Shown: piece by piece, positions 1 through 9,098 of the stretch
How positions within the stretch are numbered: the stretch's first letter is position 1
Layout: each line of letters begins with the position of its first letter
NCBI GenBank assembly: GCA_009684515.1
Contig: WKKS01000002.1
Location: 186,001 to 250,000, forward strand
DNA: 64,000 bases
Source of the DNA: Geobacter sp.
GTDB taxonomy: Bacteria; Desulfobacterota; Desulfuromonadia; Geobacterales; Pseudopelobacteraceae
Direction of reading: 5' to 3'
Position numbers and translations under genes: made by a program
Notes under the pieces: model-generated
The model's input: the letters and a program-made list of their open reading frames with translations, nothing else
Database searches by the model: none
What the model was told of the DNA's origin: nothing

Positions 1-342
1 CAATCGCGGAAAGGCTACATCACGGGCGCCGATCTGGATCGGCATGACCAGATTGCCGAAGGCGCCCGGAAAACTGGGCAGAATGAAGAGGAAAATCATC
101 ACCACCCCATGCACCGTGAAGACGGCATTATAGGTCTGCGGCCCCATGATCGTGCGCCCCGGCGCCATCAGTTCGATGCGCAGCAGCAGTCCAAGCAGAA
201 CCCCGACCAGGAAGAAGCCGAAGGTGCTGTACAGATACAGCAGCCCGATCCGTTTGTGGTCGGTGGAAAAGATCCAGGATGCGATGCCGGTTTTTCCGGT
301 ATCGTTCCAGAAACTGGTTTTTGGTTGTTTAAGCGTAGTCAT
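1..342 (-). CDS. ctaD: Cytochrome c oxidase subunit I, N-terminal part (runs off the window)
   Basis: Only the first 114 codons are present; the gene continues beyond base 1. The protein is the catalytic, heme- and copper-bearing membrane subunit of an aa3-type terminal oxidase that reduces oxygen and pumps protons. The visible part has the family's opening: a short cytoplasmic tail, the FSTDHKRIGLLY motif, a first membrane helix, and HGVVMIFLF, whose His is a low-spin heme ligand in this family. ATG at 342 is preceded by GGAGG four bases upstream. It lies 34 bp downstream of the SCO1-like gene and is probably co-transcribed with it. A bo3 quinol oxidase subunit I cannot be fully excluded from so short a fragment. 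Confidence 0.9.
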   Translation of the reverse strand, partial: MTTLKQPKTSFWNDTGKTGIASWIFSTDHKRIGLLYLYSTFGFFLVGVLLGLLLRIELMAPGRTIMGPQTYNAVFTVHGVVMIFLFILPSFPGAFGNLVMPIQIGARDVAFPRL

Positions 343-376
343 CAAACCTCCGGGAGGTTAAAGGCTCTATTTGTAC

Positions 377-1204
377 TTATTCTTTTTTCCGGACCCGTTT
401 TTTCCCGCCAAAGATCAAATAAGCCAGGAAGCTGCCCGCAGATAGAATAACAACCGTGGCGCTGACCCGCAACAGATTAAATACATAGGTCTGGCCGACC
501 GGATCATAGGTAAAGCAGTATTCCATAAACTTGCGAACCGAACTGCCGGCAACGCCGCTCTTGGCCTCGGCAATGGCCAGCGCCAGATCCTTTGGCAAAA
601 CGGCAACGCCGTACAGATAGCGGATGATCGTGCCGTCGGTGGAAACCACCACACTGGCTACCGGATGAACAAAATCTCTTCCGTTGCGCTGGAAACGATA
701 GCCGATGGCATCGGTAAAGCGCCGGATACTGTCGGCATCACCGGTCAGGAAACGCCAGCCGTCCGGCGGAAAAGGTTTGCGGATGGCGGTCAGGTAGGTG
801 CGTTTGCTTTTGGCTGCCAGCTCCGGGGTTTCGGTTTCATCGAAGCTGATCGATATCACCCGGTACTCTTCAATCGGCCGGCGCTCAAGAACCTGCAGGG
901 TGCTGGCCATCCGTCCCTGCTGGTAAACGCAGACATTGGTGCAGCCGTAGTAGACCGGCATGATGATCGTCGGGCCGGTCACCAGGTCAGCCAGTCGGAC
1001 CATGGCGCCCGACTCGTCGCGAAAGCTTATATCAAGGGGAATCTTGGAGCCCAGATGTTCATCTACGCCGGTGGCCTGACCCTGATCACGTCCGGCCTCG
1101 GCAATGCGGACAACCGTAAATGGCACGAAGGTGCCGCATGTCAGCAAAACGGCCATTAGCAGTATCAAAGCAGTGCGATATGAACGCGCCGTTTTTTTTA
1201 TCAT
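377..1204 (-). CDS. SCO1/SenC family copper chaperone with C-terminal membrane anchor
   Basis: This 275-residue protein should deliver copper to, or maintain the thiols of, the CuA centre of cytochrome c oxidase, whose subunit I gene follows 34 bp downstream. It has an N-terminal hydrophobic segment (about residues 10-30), a thioredoxin-like fold with the copper-binding CxxxC (Cys88 and Cys92 in YYGCTNVC) and the distal His180 in DFVHPVAS, the three ligands expected of SCO proteins. A second hydrophobic segment near residues 246-266 followed by a Lys/Arg-rich tail suggests a C-terminal anchor as well. Its ATG overlaps the stop of the upstream histidine kinase gene (ATGA at 1201-1204), implying translational coupling of a sensor with an oxidase-assembly factor. 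Confidence 0.92.
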   Translation of the reverse strand: MIKKTARSYRTALILLMAVLLTCGTFVPFTVVRIAEAGRDQGQATGVDEHLGSKIPLDISFRDESGAMVRLADLVTGPTIIMPVYYGCTNVCVYQQGRMASTLQVLERRPIEEYRVISISFDETETPELAAKSKRTYLTAIRKPFPPDGWRFLTGDADSIRRFTDAIGYRFQRNGRDFVHPVASVVVSTDGTIIRYLYGVAVLPKDLALAIAEAKSGVAGSSVRKFMEYCFTYDPVGQTYVFNLLRVSATVVILSAGSFLAYLIFGGKKRVRKKE

Positions 1205-3480
1205 CGCAGCACCAGCTCAATCTTTTCCAGAAGTTCCTGCGCGTGGAATGGCTTCTGAATAAAGGCATCCGGCTTGTCACCTGTAAAGCTCGCGGTACTG
1301 TTCTGTGCGGAATGGCCGGTGCTGATAATGACCCTGACACCGGGGTTTATGCGTTTCAGTTCTTTGAAGGTCGCAATCCCATCCATCTTCGGCATGGTCA
1401 TATCCAGAATAACAAGACGTATCTCATTGGCATGCTTCCGGAATATTTTGACGGCCTCCAGCCCGTCGACTGCTGACAGCGGCGTAAAACCAAAATGGTC
1501 AACACATTGCACACAGAAGTCGAGTACGTTCGGTTCATCATCCACGACCAGAACCAATCCGGCAAAAGAAGAGTTGAATGTTTCCTGAGCCGGTGAATGA
1601 AGTCCAACCGTTTCCCCTTCTATGGCATCGGTATCGCTTATGGGCAACAGCACCTTGAAGACTGAGCCGCGTTCCGGTTCGCTATCAAGCATGATCGCAC
1701 CGTTGTGAGCTTTGATAATGCCAAGCACGGCCGACATGCCGAGGCCACGGCCCGTGAATTTGGTGGAGTAGAACGGCTCGAAGATGCGTTGTTCGGTTTC
1801 AGCATCCATGCCCGATCCGGAATCTGACACTTCGATATAGGCATAGCGCCCCCCCGGTTGTTTATCTTCCAGGCGGCTTTGCAGCATGAATTCAGCCGTA
1901 CAATCCTGTACGCCGGTAGAGAGCGTGATCGTACCCGGCTTTTCACCGATCGCCTCCGCAGCGTTGGTGATCAGGTTCATGACCACCTGCTGGATCTGGC
2001 TCGGATCGACAGTCACAGCTGGGAGATTGTCGTCCAGCCTGACCGTGAATGTGATGGTTTTGGGAACTGTAGTGGTTAAAAGATCAATATTTTCCCTGAC
2101 AAGCTGGTTGAGATTCATCCGTTTGAGTTGAACGATCCCTTTTCCGGAATAGGCAAGCATCTGTTTTGTAAGGCCGGCCGCTTTCCGGCAAGCCTGCATG
2201 GACCGTTCTATGCCAGCAACGAAAGGTGACGGCTTGGGAAGACGCAGAAGCACCAGATCGAGATTTCCTAGAATGACCGCCAGCAGGTTGTTGAAGTCGT
2301 GGGCAATCCCGCCTGCCAAAACCCCCAGGCTTTCCAGCTTCTGGCTATGCAGAAGCTGCCGCTCCAGCTCCAGACGATCCGCCTCGATCCGCTTCTGATC
2401 CGTAATATCCGTGATAATGCAGACGATTGAAATCAGGTTTCCCTCCGAGTCGTTGTGTCTGCGGGCGCTCACATAACCGATGAATTCAGTGCCATCTTTC
2501 CTTAGATAATGTCTTTCCTGGGAAATATGATCTAGTTTCCCACTGATCAGGCCGTTCAGGTTGAAATCGCTTGATTCCTCATCTGAAGGGCAGACCAGGC
2601 GGAGATAGCTGCTGGAAATAAGTTCGTCCTGGGAATAACCGAACATATCCGACATGCTCTGGTTCGCAAGAACAATGCAAGCCTGGTCATTCACCATGAT
2701 GATGCCGGCCTTGGACGTGTCAAAAATGGCCCGCAGCTGTTTTTCATTTTCATCAAGGCTGGTGGCCATATGATTAAAACTGTCCACCAGCAGCTTCAGT
2801 TCACCTTTTGCCACGATGTTTACCCGTGCCGAGAGATCCCCCTGGGCTAGCTTCAGGTTGGATTCAGCAAGCGCAGTCAATGGATCGAAAACGGTCTTTC
2901 TGGAAAGCATGATGAGTGCGGTGCAAAGCAGTGCCGCCATGACAGCATTGATTGATACGACTGAATTTACGGTCTTTCTGATCTGGCTGCGGATGACATG
3001 ATCTGACATGCCGAGGATGATCGTGCCGATCGGCGTGGATTCAACCACAATCGGCATGGTGACTTCCGTTATGTGGCGTTCTTTTCTGAGAAGGGCGATT
3101 ATTTCAGGCAAATCGGCGTATTTGGGGAAGGTGGCAAAAACAGCATTGAAACGTGGCAATCGGTAGTTAAGGCTGGCGTACTGCGAGGTCATGAGTTTGT
3201 TGCTGGCATCATAAATAAGAGCGTAGACAATCTCCTTGTTGTGCGCATCATGGACAATCGCATCAAGAGTCACACTGTTCTGGGCAATCAGAGGTTCCTT
3301 GCTCAATCTGGCTATGAACAGGGCCAGATTCTGACCGTTTTCCGTAAGCCTCCTTCTTGAACTCTGGTATTCATAAAAGGATATAACGGCGCTCAGCAGA
3401 ATTGTTCCGATCAGCATCGCCAGAGTGATAATGCTGAAAAACCTGAATCCAATGGAATTTCCGGAAGCTTTGCCTAACAT
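1201..3480 (-). CDS. Membrane hybrid sensor histidine kinase with PAS and receiver domains
   Basis: The 759-residue sensor has TM1 at about 13-35, a periplasmic sensing domain at about 36-169, TM2 near 170-193, HAMP near 195-250, PAS near 250-365, HisKA with His394 (GGIAHDFNN), and HATPase with N-box Asn502 (NLITNAAEA), G1 DSGSGMD and G2 GRGLGMS. A C-terminal receiver domain carries Asp693 in ILDMTMPKMDG. No DNA-binding output domain is present, so the phosphoryl group probably stays in the receiver or goes to an unlinked partner. GGAGGG precedes the ATG. The gene lies 39 bp after a periplasmic binding-protein gene that has no permease, suggesting the binding protein presents ligand to this sensor (inference), and it overlaps the SCO1-like gene. 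Confidence 0.93.
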   Translation of the reverse strand: MLGKASGNSIGFRFFSIITLAMLIGTILLSAVISFYEYQSSRRRLTENGQNLALFIARLSKEPLIAQNSVTLDAIVHDAHNKEIVYALIYDASNKLMTSQYASLNYRLPRFNAVFATFPKYADLPEIIALLRKERHITEVTMPIVVESTPIGTIILGMSDHVIRSQIRKTVNSVVSINAVMAALLCTALIMLSRKTVFDPLTALAESNLKLAQGDLSARVNIVAKGELKLLVDSFNHMATSLDENEKQLRAIFDTSKAGIIMVNDQACIVLANQSMSDMFGYSQDELISSSYLRLVCPSDEESSDFNLNGLISGKLDHISQERHYLRKDGTEFIGYVSARRHNDSEGNLISIVCIITDITDQKRIEADRLELERQLLHSQKLESLGVLAGGIAHDFNNLLAVILGNLDLVLLRLPKPSPFVAGIERSMQACRKAAGLTKQMLAYSGKGIVQLKRMNLNQLVRENIDLLTTTVPKTITFTVRLDDNLPAVTVDPSQIQQVVMNLITNAAEAIGEKPGTITLSTGVQDCTAEFMLQSRLEDKQPGGRYAYIEVSDSGSGMDAETEQRIFEPFYSTKFTGRGLGMSAVLGIIKAHNGAIMLDSEPERGSVFKVLLPISDTDAIEGETVGLHSPAQETFNSSFAGLVLVVDDEPNVLDFCVQCVDHFGFTPLSAVDGLEAVKIFRKHANEIRLVILDMTMPKMDGIATFKELKRINPGVRVIISTGHSAQNSTASFTGDKPDAFIQKPFHAQELLEKIELVLR

Positions 3481-3519
3481 GGCCGGAACCCTCCAGGCAT
3501 TATCGAGTCACCGTATTCA

Positions 3520-4482
3520 CTATTTGATTTTCCTGTCAATTATCTTTGCCAACTTGTCGGGAATCTGGATCTGTGCTGCCTGCGCACTCCTCTGATTGAG
3601 GACGATCACAGGCCTCTTCACGGTTTCAATCGGAAGAGAGGCCGGTTTTGCGCCTTTCAGAATTTTGGCAGCCTTTTCGCCGGCCTGAAAACCAATCTGG
3701 TAGGAGCTGGAAGTAACCCCCAAAAGCACACCTTTTTCCACAAGGTCATCGAGATGGGTTATGGTTACCGTTCGGTATTTTGCGGCCATTTCCATGATAT
3801 AGGTTAACTGGCTGTTCACCAGATTGCTGCCGGTCACATAAACGGCGTCTGAAGTGCGCATAACTTCAGGCAATACAGCTATGACATCTTCCTTTTTGGT
3901 TGTCGGTACCGGCAACACTTTCAATCCCCGGCTTTGCTGAAGATCCATCAGATCTCTCAGTACATATTCGGAATTCAGTTCGCCGGGGTTGTAAAGCACA
4001 GCCAGCCGCTTGACATCCTTAAGCAATTTAAGTGTATCAAGCAGTATGGACATGGGAATAATGGTTGACGTACCGGTGGTGTTATTGCCGGAACTTCGCC
4101 ATGACCTGGCAATGCCGCTTTTTACAGGATCATAGACCGCACTGAAGACGACCGGTTTATCCGTGATGTTTTTTGAGAGCAGAATAGTTGCTGAAGTTCC
4201 GGCCGTAAAATAAAGATCCATATTTGACTTCGCGAACTTTGTTACCAGACCGGCCGCGGTAGCCTTGTTTCCATTTGCATTTTCCAGCAGATAGGTCGTC
4301 TCCGGTTCTCCAAAGCCTTCCAGTTTCATGCCATCCTTGAATCCACGGAAAGCGTCTACATACCTGATTTCGCTGCTGTACAAAAAAACGCCGATCTTCT
4401 TGCCGGCACAAGCTTCGCTCGAATGCAGAGCAGCAAGAAAAACCACCAGTGCCACGAGCGCATATCTGCATAAAGTTGTCAT
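3520..4482 (-). CDS. Orphan ABC_sub_bind-type periplasmic binding protein
   Basis: This 320-residue exported protein starts with a signal peptide (MTTLCRYALVALVVFLAALH) and then GKKIGVFLYSS. The open frame extends to 4551, but ATG 4482 has GGGAGGAG nine bases upstream and gives a proper signal peptide, so that start is chosen. The fold is the two-lobed family seen in tryptophan/tyrosine-type ABC importers (PF04392): FTAGTSATILLSK, PVVFSAVYDPVKSG and YVTGSNLVNSQ are typical. No permease or ATPase gene is nearby; the next gene downstream is a hybrid histidine kinase. A paralogue at 43668-44663 does have its transport partners. The likely role is ligand capture for sensing; the ligand is unknown. 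Confidence 0.88.
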   Translation of the reverse strand: MTTLCRYALVALVVFLAALHSSEACAGKKIGVFLYSSEIRYVDAFRGFKDGMKLEGFGEPETTYLLENANGNKATAAGLVTKFAKSNMDLYFTAGTSATILLSKNITDKPVVFSAVYDPVKSGIARSWRSSGNNTTGTSTIIPMSILLDTLKLLKDVKRLAVLYNPGELNSEYVLRDLMDLQQSRGLKVLPVPTTKKEDVIAVLPEVMRTSDAVYVTGSNLVNSQLTYIMEMAAKYRTVTITHLDDLVEKGVLLGVTSSSYQIGFQAGEKAAKILKGAKPASLPIETVKRPVIVLNQRSAQAAQIQIPDKLAKIIDRKIK

Positions 4483-4641
4483 ATTTATCCACTCCTCCCG
4501 CTCGCAAATAAGGCGCCAAGCATTTACCGCATAAAAAGTGATGATTTTCAATATTTTTATTAGTTACCCACAACTATTTCGAGTAAAATCAGTCACATTA
4601 TCAAACTCACATCCAAAGTTATTGGCAGGTGGAGGCATACC

Positions 4642-5163
4642 ATGATTACCAAAATCGAGATCGTGCAGGACGACATCACCACTCTGGCCGTTGACGCCAT
4701 TGTCAATGCCGCCAACAATACCCTGCTGGGCGGCGGCGGGGTGGATGGCGCCATCCACAAAGCCGCCGGGCCGAAGCTGCTGCAGGAATGCGCCGGGCTG
4801 GGCGGCTGCAATACCGGTGATGCCAAACTCACCAAAGGCTACGGTCTTCCGGCCAGATACGTTATCCACACGGTCGGTCCGGTCTGGAAAGATGGTCAGC
4901 ACGGGGAACCGGCACTGCTGGAATCGGCCTATCGGCGATGTTTTGAAGTGGCGCAGCAGCACGGTTTGAAAAGCATCGCCTTTCCGGCCATCAGCGCCGG
5001 AGTTTATGGCTATCCGATGCGTCAGGCGGCCGTTATTGCCTTGCGGGCCGCTTTGACAGCCACTAAGAACAATCCGGGACTGGAGCGGATTATCTTTGTC
5101 CAGTTCAGCGAAGGGGCACAGCAAGTTTACCAGGAAACAGCGGCAAAGCTTGGCATACTCTAA
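4642..5163 (+). CDS. Macrodomain protein, YmdB-like O-acetyl-ADP-ribose deacetylase
   Basis: This 173-residue cytoplasmic protein is a single macrodomain. It has the ADP-ribose-binding signatures of the MacroD/YmdB group: [22 protein letters not shown] near the N terminus, with the Asn and Asp residues thought to act in catalysis, followed by YVIHTVGP and [12 protein letters not shown] for the diphosphate loop. The expected activity is hydrolysis of O-acetyl-ADP-ribose or removal of mono-ADP-ribose from proteins. ATG is preceded by GGTGGAGG with a six-base spacer. It is divergent from the binding-protein/kinase operon and convergent with katG, sharing a terminator with it. It seems to be a single-gene unit with no partner sirtuin or toxin in view. 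Confidence 0.93.
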   Translation: MITKIEIVQDDITTLAVDAIVNAANNTLLGGGGVDGAIHKAAGPKLLQECAGLGGCNTGDAKLTKGYGLPARYVIHTVGPVWKDGQHGEPALLESAYRRCFEVAQQHGLKSIAFPAISAGVYGYPMRQAAVIALRAALTATKNNPGLERIIFVQFSEGAQQVYQETAAKLGIL

Positions 5164-5190
5164 AATACATTTTATCGATACCCCCCCCAT

Positions 5191-5228
5191 AAAAAAGGCG
5201 TCTCCGAAAATTCGGGACGCCTTTTTTC
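5191..5228. terminator. Bidirectional rho-independent terminator between the macrodomain gene and katG
   Basis: An A-run, GGCGTC plus CCGAA, a two-base loop, then TTCGG plus GACGCC and a T-run form a strong hairpin with one bulged T. U-tracts exist in both directions, so it can end both convergent genes. Confidence 0.9.
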
Positions 5229-5278
5229 TTACATTATTCTGCGGTTTTTCACGTCATCGGCACTTTTCAGAAGACGAA

Positions 5279-7537
<2,259 letters not shown>

Positions 7538-7641
7538 TTAGGCTTCCGGCCGGCTTCGTAACCGATTTAACGGAGCAGAAAAGTGGCCGGAAACTTCCTC
7601 TTGGTTTTTCTTGTGCTAATTGCTGAATCAATTTGTACGGG

Positions 7642-8328
7642 TTACCTTCCGCCGCCGTGACAATTGGAACATGATACGGTCTGACCGGCGAGCCCTTTCA
7701 CAACTGTTTGCTGCACGGTACTATTAGTGCTCGTATGACAGAGGTAGCATACCGATTTTCCCGGATTCACAGAGCTGTCGCCATAGCTGCCTCCATGGTA
7801 GCTGTATCTGTTGCCGGATGATCCGGCTCCCGAATGAATGTCTGGGATTGATTCTTTGTGACAATTGCCGCACGAGTCATACACAACACAATGTGTTACC
7901 TTGTCGTGAACAGTGGGGCCGTGAGGTTTGAAGGTACTGGTGGGAGGCTGGGGCGGGAGATGACAGGAAATGCAGTCCCGTTGCACTGGATCAAGTGTGG
8001 TGCCGGTAAATGAATGGCAGTTTGTGCACGGCGGAGGGGTAATTATCTTGTGGTGCAGGGCTGCTATAGCCGTATCATCCCCGGTGTGGCACTTGTGACA
8101 GTCTGTTGCTGTAAGTGATAGGTTGAGGTTTGCGGCGACGCATGTCGGGCTCTGACTGCTGCCGGAACTGCTGCCGGAACCGCCCCAACTGCTGCTGGAA
8201 CTGCCCCAACTGCTACCTGAACTGCCGCTGGAACCACCCCATCCACTGGCGAGACCTGCTCCGCAGGCCAGAGCTACGATAAGAGTTCCCGTTATGAAGA
8301 AACATTTTCCTGTTAGATTCCATTTCAT
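7642..8328 (-). CDS. Secreted hexaheme c-type cytochrome with Ser/Gly/Trp-rich spacer
   Basis: This 228-residue protein has an N-terminal signal peptide (about residues 1-28), a low-complexity stretch made almost only of Ser, Gly and Trp (about residues 29-59), then six CxxCH heme-binding motifs: CHKCH, CTNCH, CISCH, CGNCH, CYLCH and CSNCH. Extra histidines between them could serve as distal ligands. It should be a periplasmic or outer-surface electron carrier. It lacks the motifs of diheme cytochrome c peroxidase, so a direct peroxidase role is not shown. GGAGG precedes the ATG. It sits between perR and katG on one strand, behind a promoter with an elaborate operator, so it is probably part of the peroxide or redox-stress response. 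Confidence 0.9.
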   Translation of the reverse strand: MKWNLTGKCFFITGTLIVALACGAGLASGWGGSSGSSGSSWGSSSSSWGGSGSSSGSSQSPTCVAANLNLSLTATDCHKCHTGDDTAIAALHHKIITPPPCTNCHSFTGTTLDPVQRDCISCHLPPQPPTSTFKPHGPTVHDKVTHCVVYDSCGNCHKESIPDIHSGAGSSGNRYSYHGGSYGDSSVNPGKSVCYLCHTSTNSTVQQTVVKGLAGQTVSCSNCHGGGR

Positions 8329-8409
8329 ACAACCTCCACTTTGTTGTTGAATTACCCGTTGTACGGGTTGTCGTAATTTAAATATTGCTACTATATATAG
8401 GTGGACTTT

Positions 8410-8437
8410 AATGTATCATCGTTTACTATGTTGTCAA
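8410..8437 (-). promoter_or_regulatory. Predicted promoter of the cytochrome (and perhaps katG)
   Basis: Read on the minus strand, a perfect TTGACA (8437-8432) is followed after 16 bases by TACATT (8415-8410). A further TTTACTAT half-site (plus strand 8422-8429) lies in the spacer. Confidence 0.55.
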
Positions 8438-8442
8438 ATAAA

Positions 8443-8475
8443 AATATTTACTAGATAGTAAATATTACTATCTAG
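8443..8475. promoter_or_regulatory. Two interlocked palindromes, candidate PerR/Fur-type operator
   Basis: Two exact inverted repeats share sequence: 8443-8466 (11-bp arms, 2-bp centre) and 8451-8475 (11-bp arms, 3-bp centre, arm CTAGATAGTAA). The repeated unit is TTTACTA/TAGTAAA. The block begins 6 bp upstream of the cytochrome -35 and ends 13 bp from the perR stop codon. Its AT-rich, alternating half-site pattern resembles overlapping Fur-family sites, but the exact PerR consensus is not present. Confidence 0.55.
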
Positions 8476-8488
8476 TTGACAAAAAAAC

Positions 8489-8950
8489 TCAGTTCTTGCT
8501 TCCCGACAGGCATTTGCTGCAAACGCCATACACCACGGCCTGTTTGTTGCTGACGGTTCCCCATTCCTGCAGACCCTGGGGAAGTGGCGATTGATCAAAG
8601 CCTTCCCACTGAAAATCCGTGATTTCATTGCAGACGCTGCAGATCAGGTGGTGATGGTGCTGTAATCTGGCTTCAAACCGAGCATGGCTTTCCACGGTCT
8701 GAACCCGGGAGATAAGGCCATGCTGTTCAAACGTGGCCAGAGTTCTGTAAACCGTATCAAGAGACATGGAAGGGATTTTGAGCAGCAGGCGCTTGTGGAG
8801 GACTTCGGCGGCGGGATGGTCGCTGGATTTCAATAGTTCCTGATAAATTTCGTATCGCTGGTGGGTAAGTTTCAAACCGGCCTTGCGGCAGGCGGCGGAA
8901 AAATCATCCATCATTTTCAGAATGTCATCCGGATTTTCAGTGGTAGGCAT
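8489..8950 (-). CDS. perR: Fur-family peroxide-type regulator (PerR-like)
   Basis: This 153-residue DNA-binding protein has an N-terminal winged helix (KLTHQRYEIYQELLKSS through LDTVYRTLATFEQHGLI) and a C-terminal dimerisation and metal domain with RFEARLQHHHHLIC. Two CxxC pairs (CSVC and CSKC) form the structural zinc site typical of PerR and many Fur proteins. The open frame runs on to 9292, but ATG 8950 with a weak GGTGTGAG upstream gives the normal family length. PerR proteins sense peroxide by oxidising a metal-bound His and derepress katG; katG is the second gene downstream, which supports PerR over Fur or Zur. The gene is divergent from an ABC-F gene. Confidence 0.85.
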   Translation of the reverse strand: MPTTENPDDILKMMDDFSAACRKAGLKLTHQRYEIYQELLKSSDHPAAEVLHKRLLLKIPSMSLDTVYRTLATFEQHGLISRVQTVESHARFEARLQHHHHLICSVCNEITDFQWEGFDQSPLPQGLQEWGTVSNKQAVVYGVCSKCLSGSKN

Positions 8951-9098
8951 AAACTCACACCTGGTAAAAAGTAGTCGCAACCAATCTATTATTAACAGCC
9001 ATGCCGTCAGGTAAGTCAACCCCAAACTTACGGCAAGTTGATTCACCCAACCCCGCTCCGCTTGCCGAAAACCACCATTCCATGCTACAACCCTCCCC

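Noticed and set aside
4483..4551. Upstream extension of the orphan binding protein
   Set aside because: The extension puts 23 charged residues before a clear signal peptide; ATG 4482 has GGGAGGAG.
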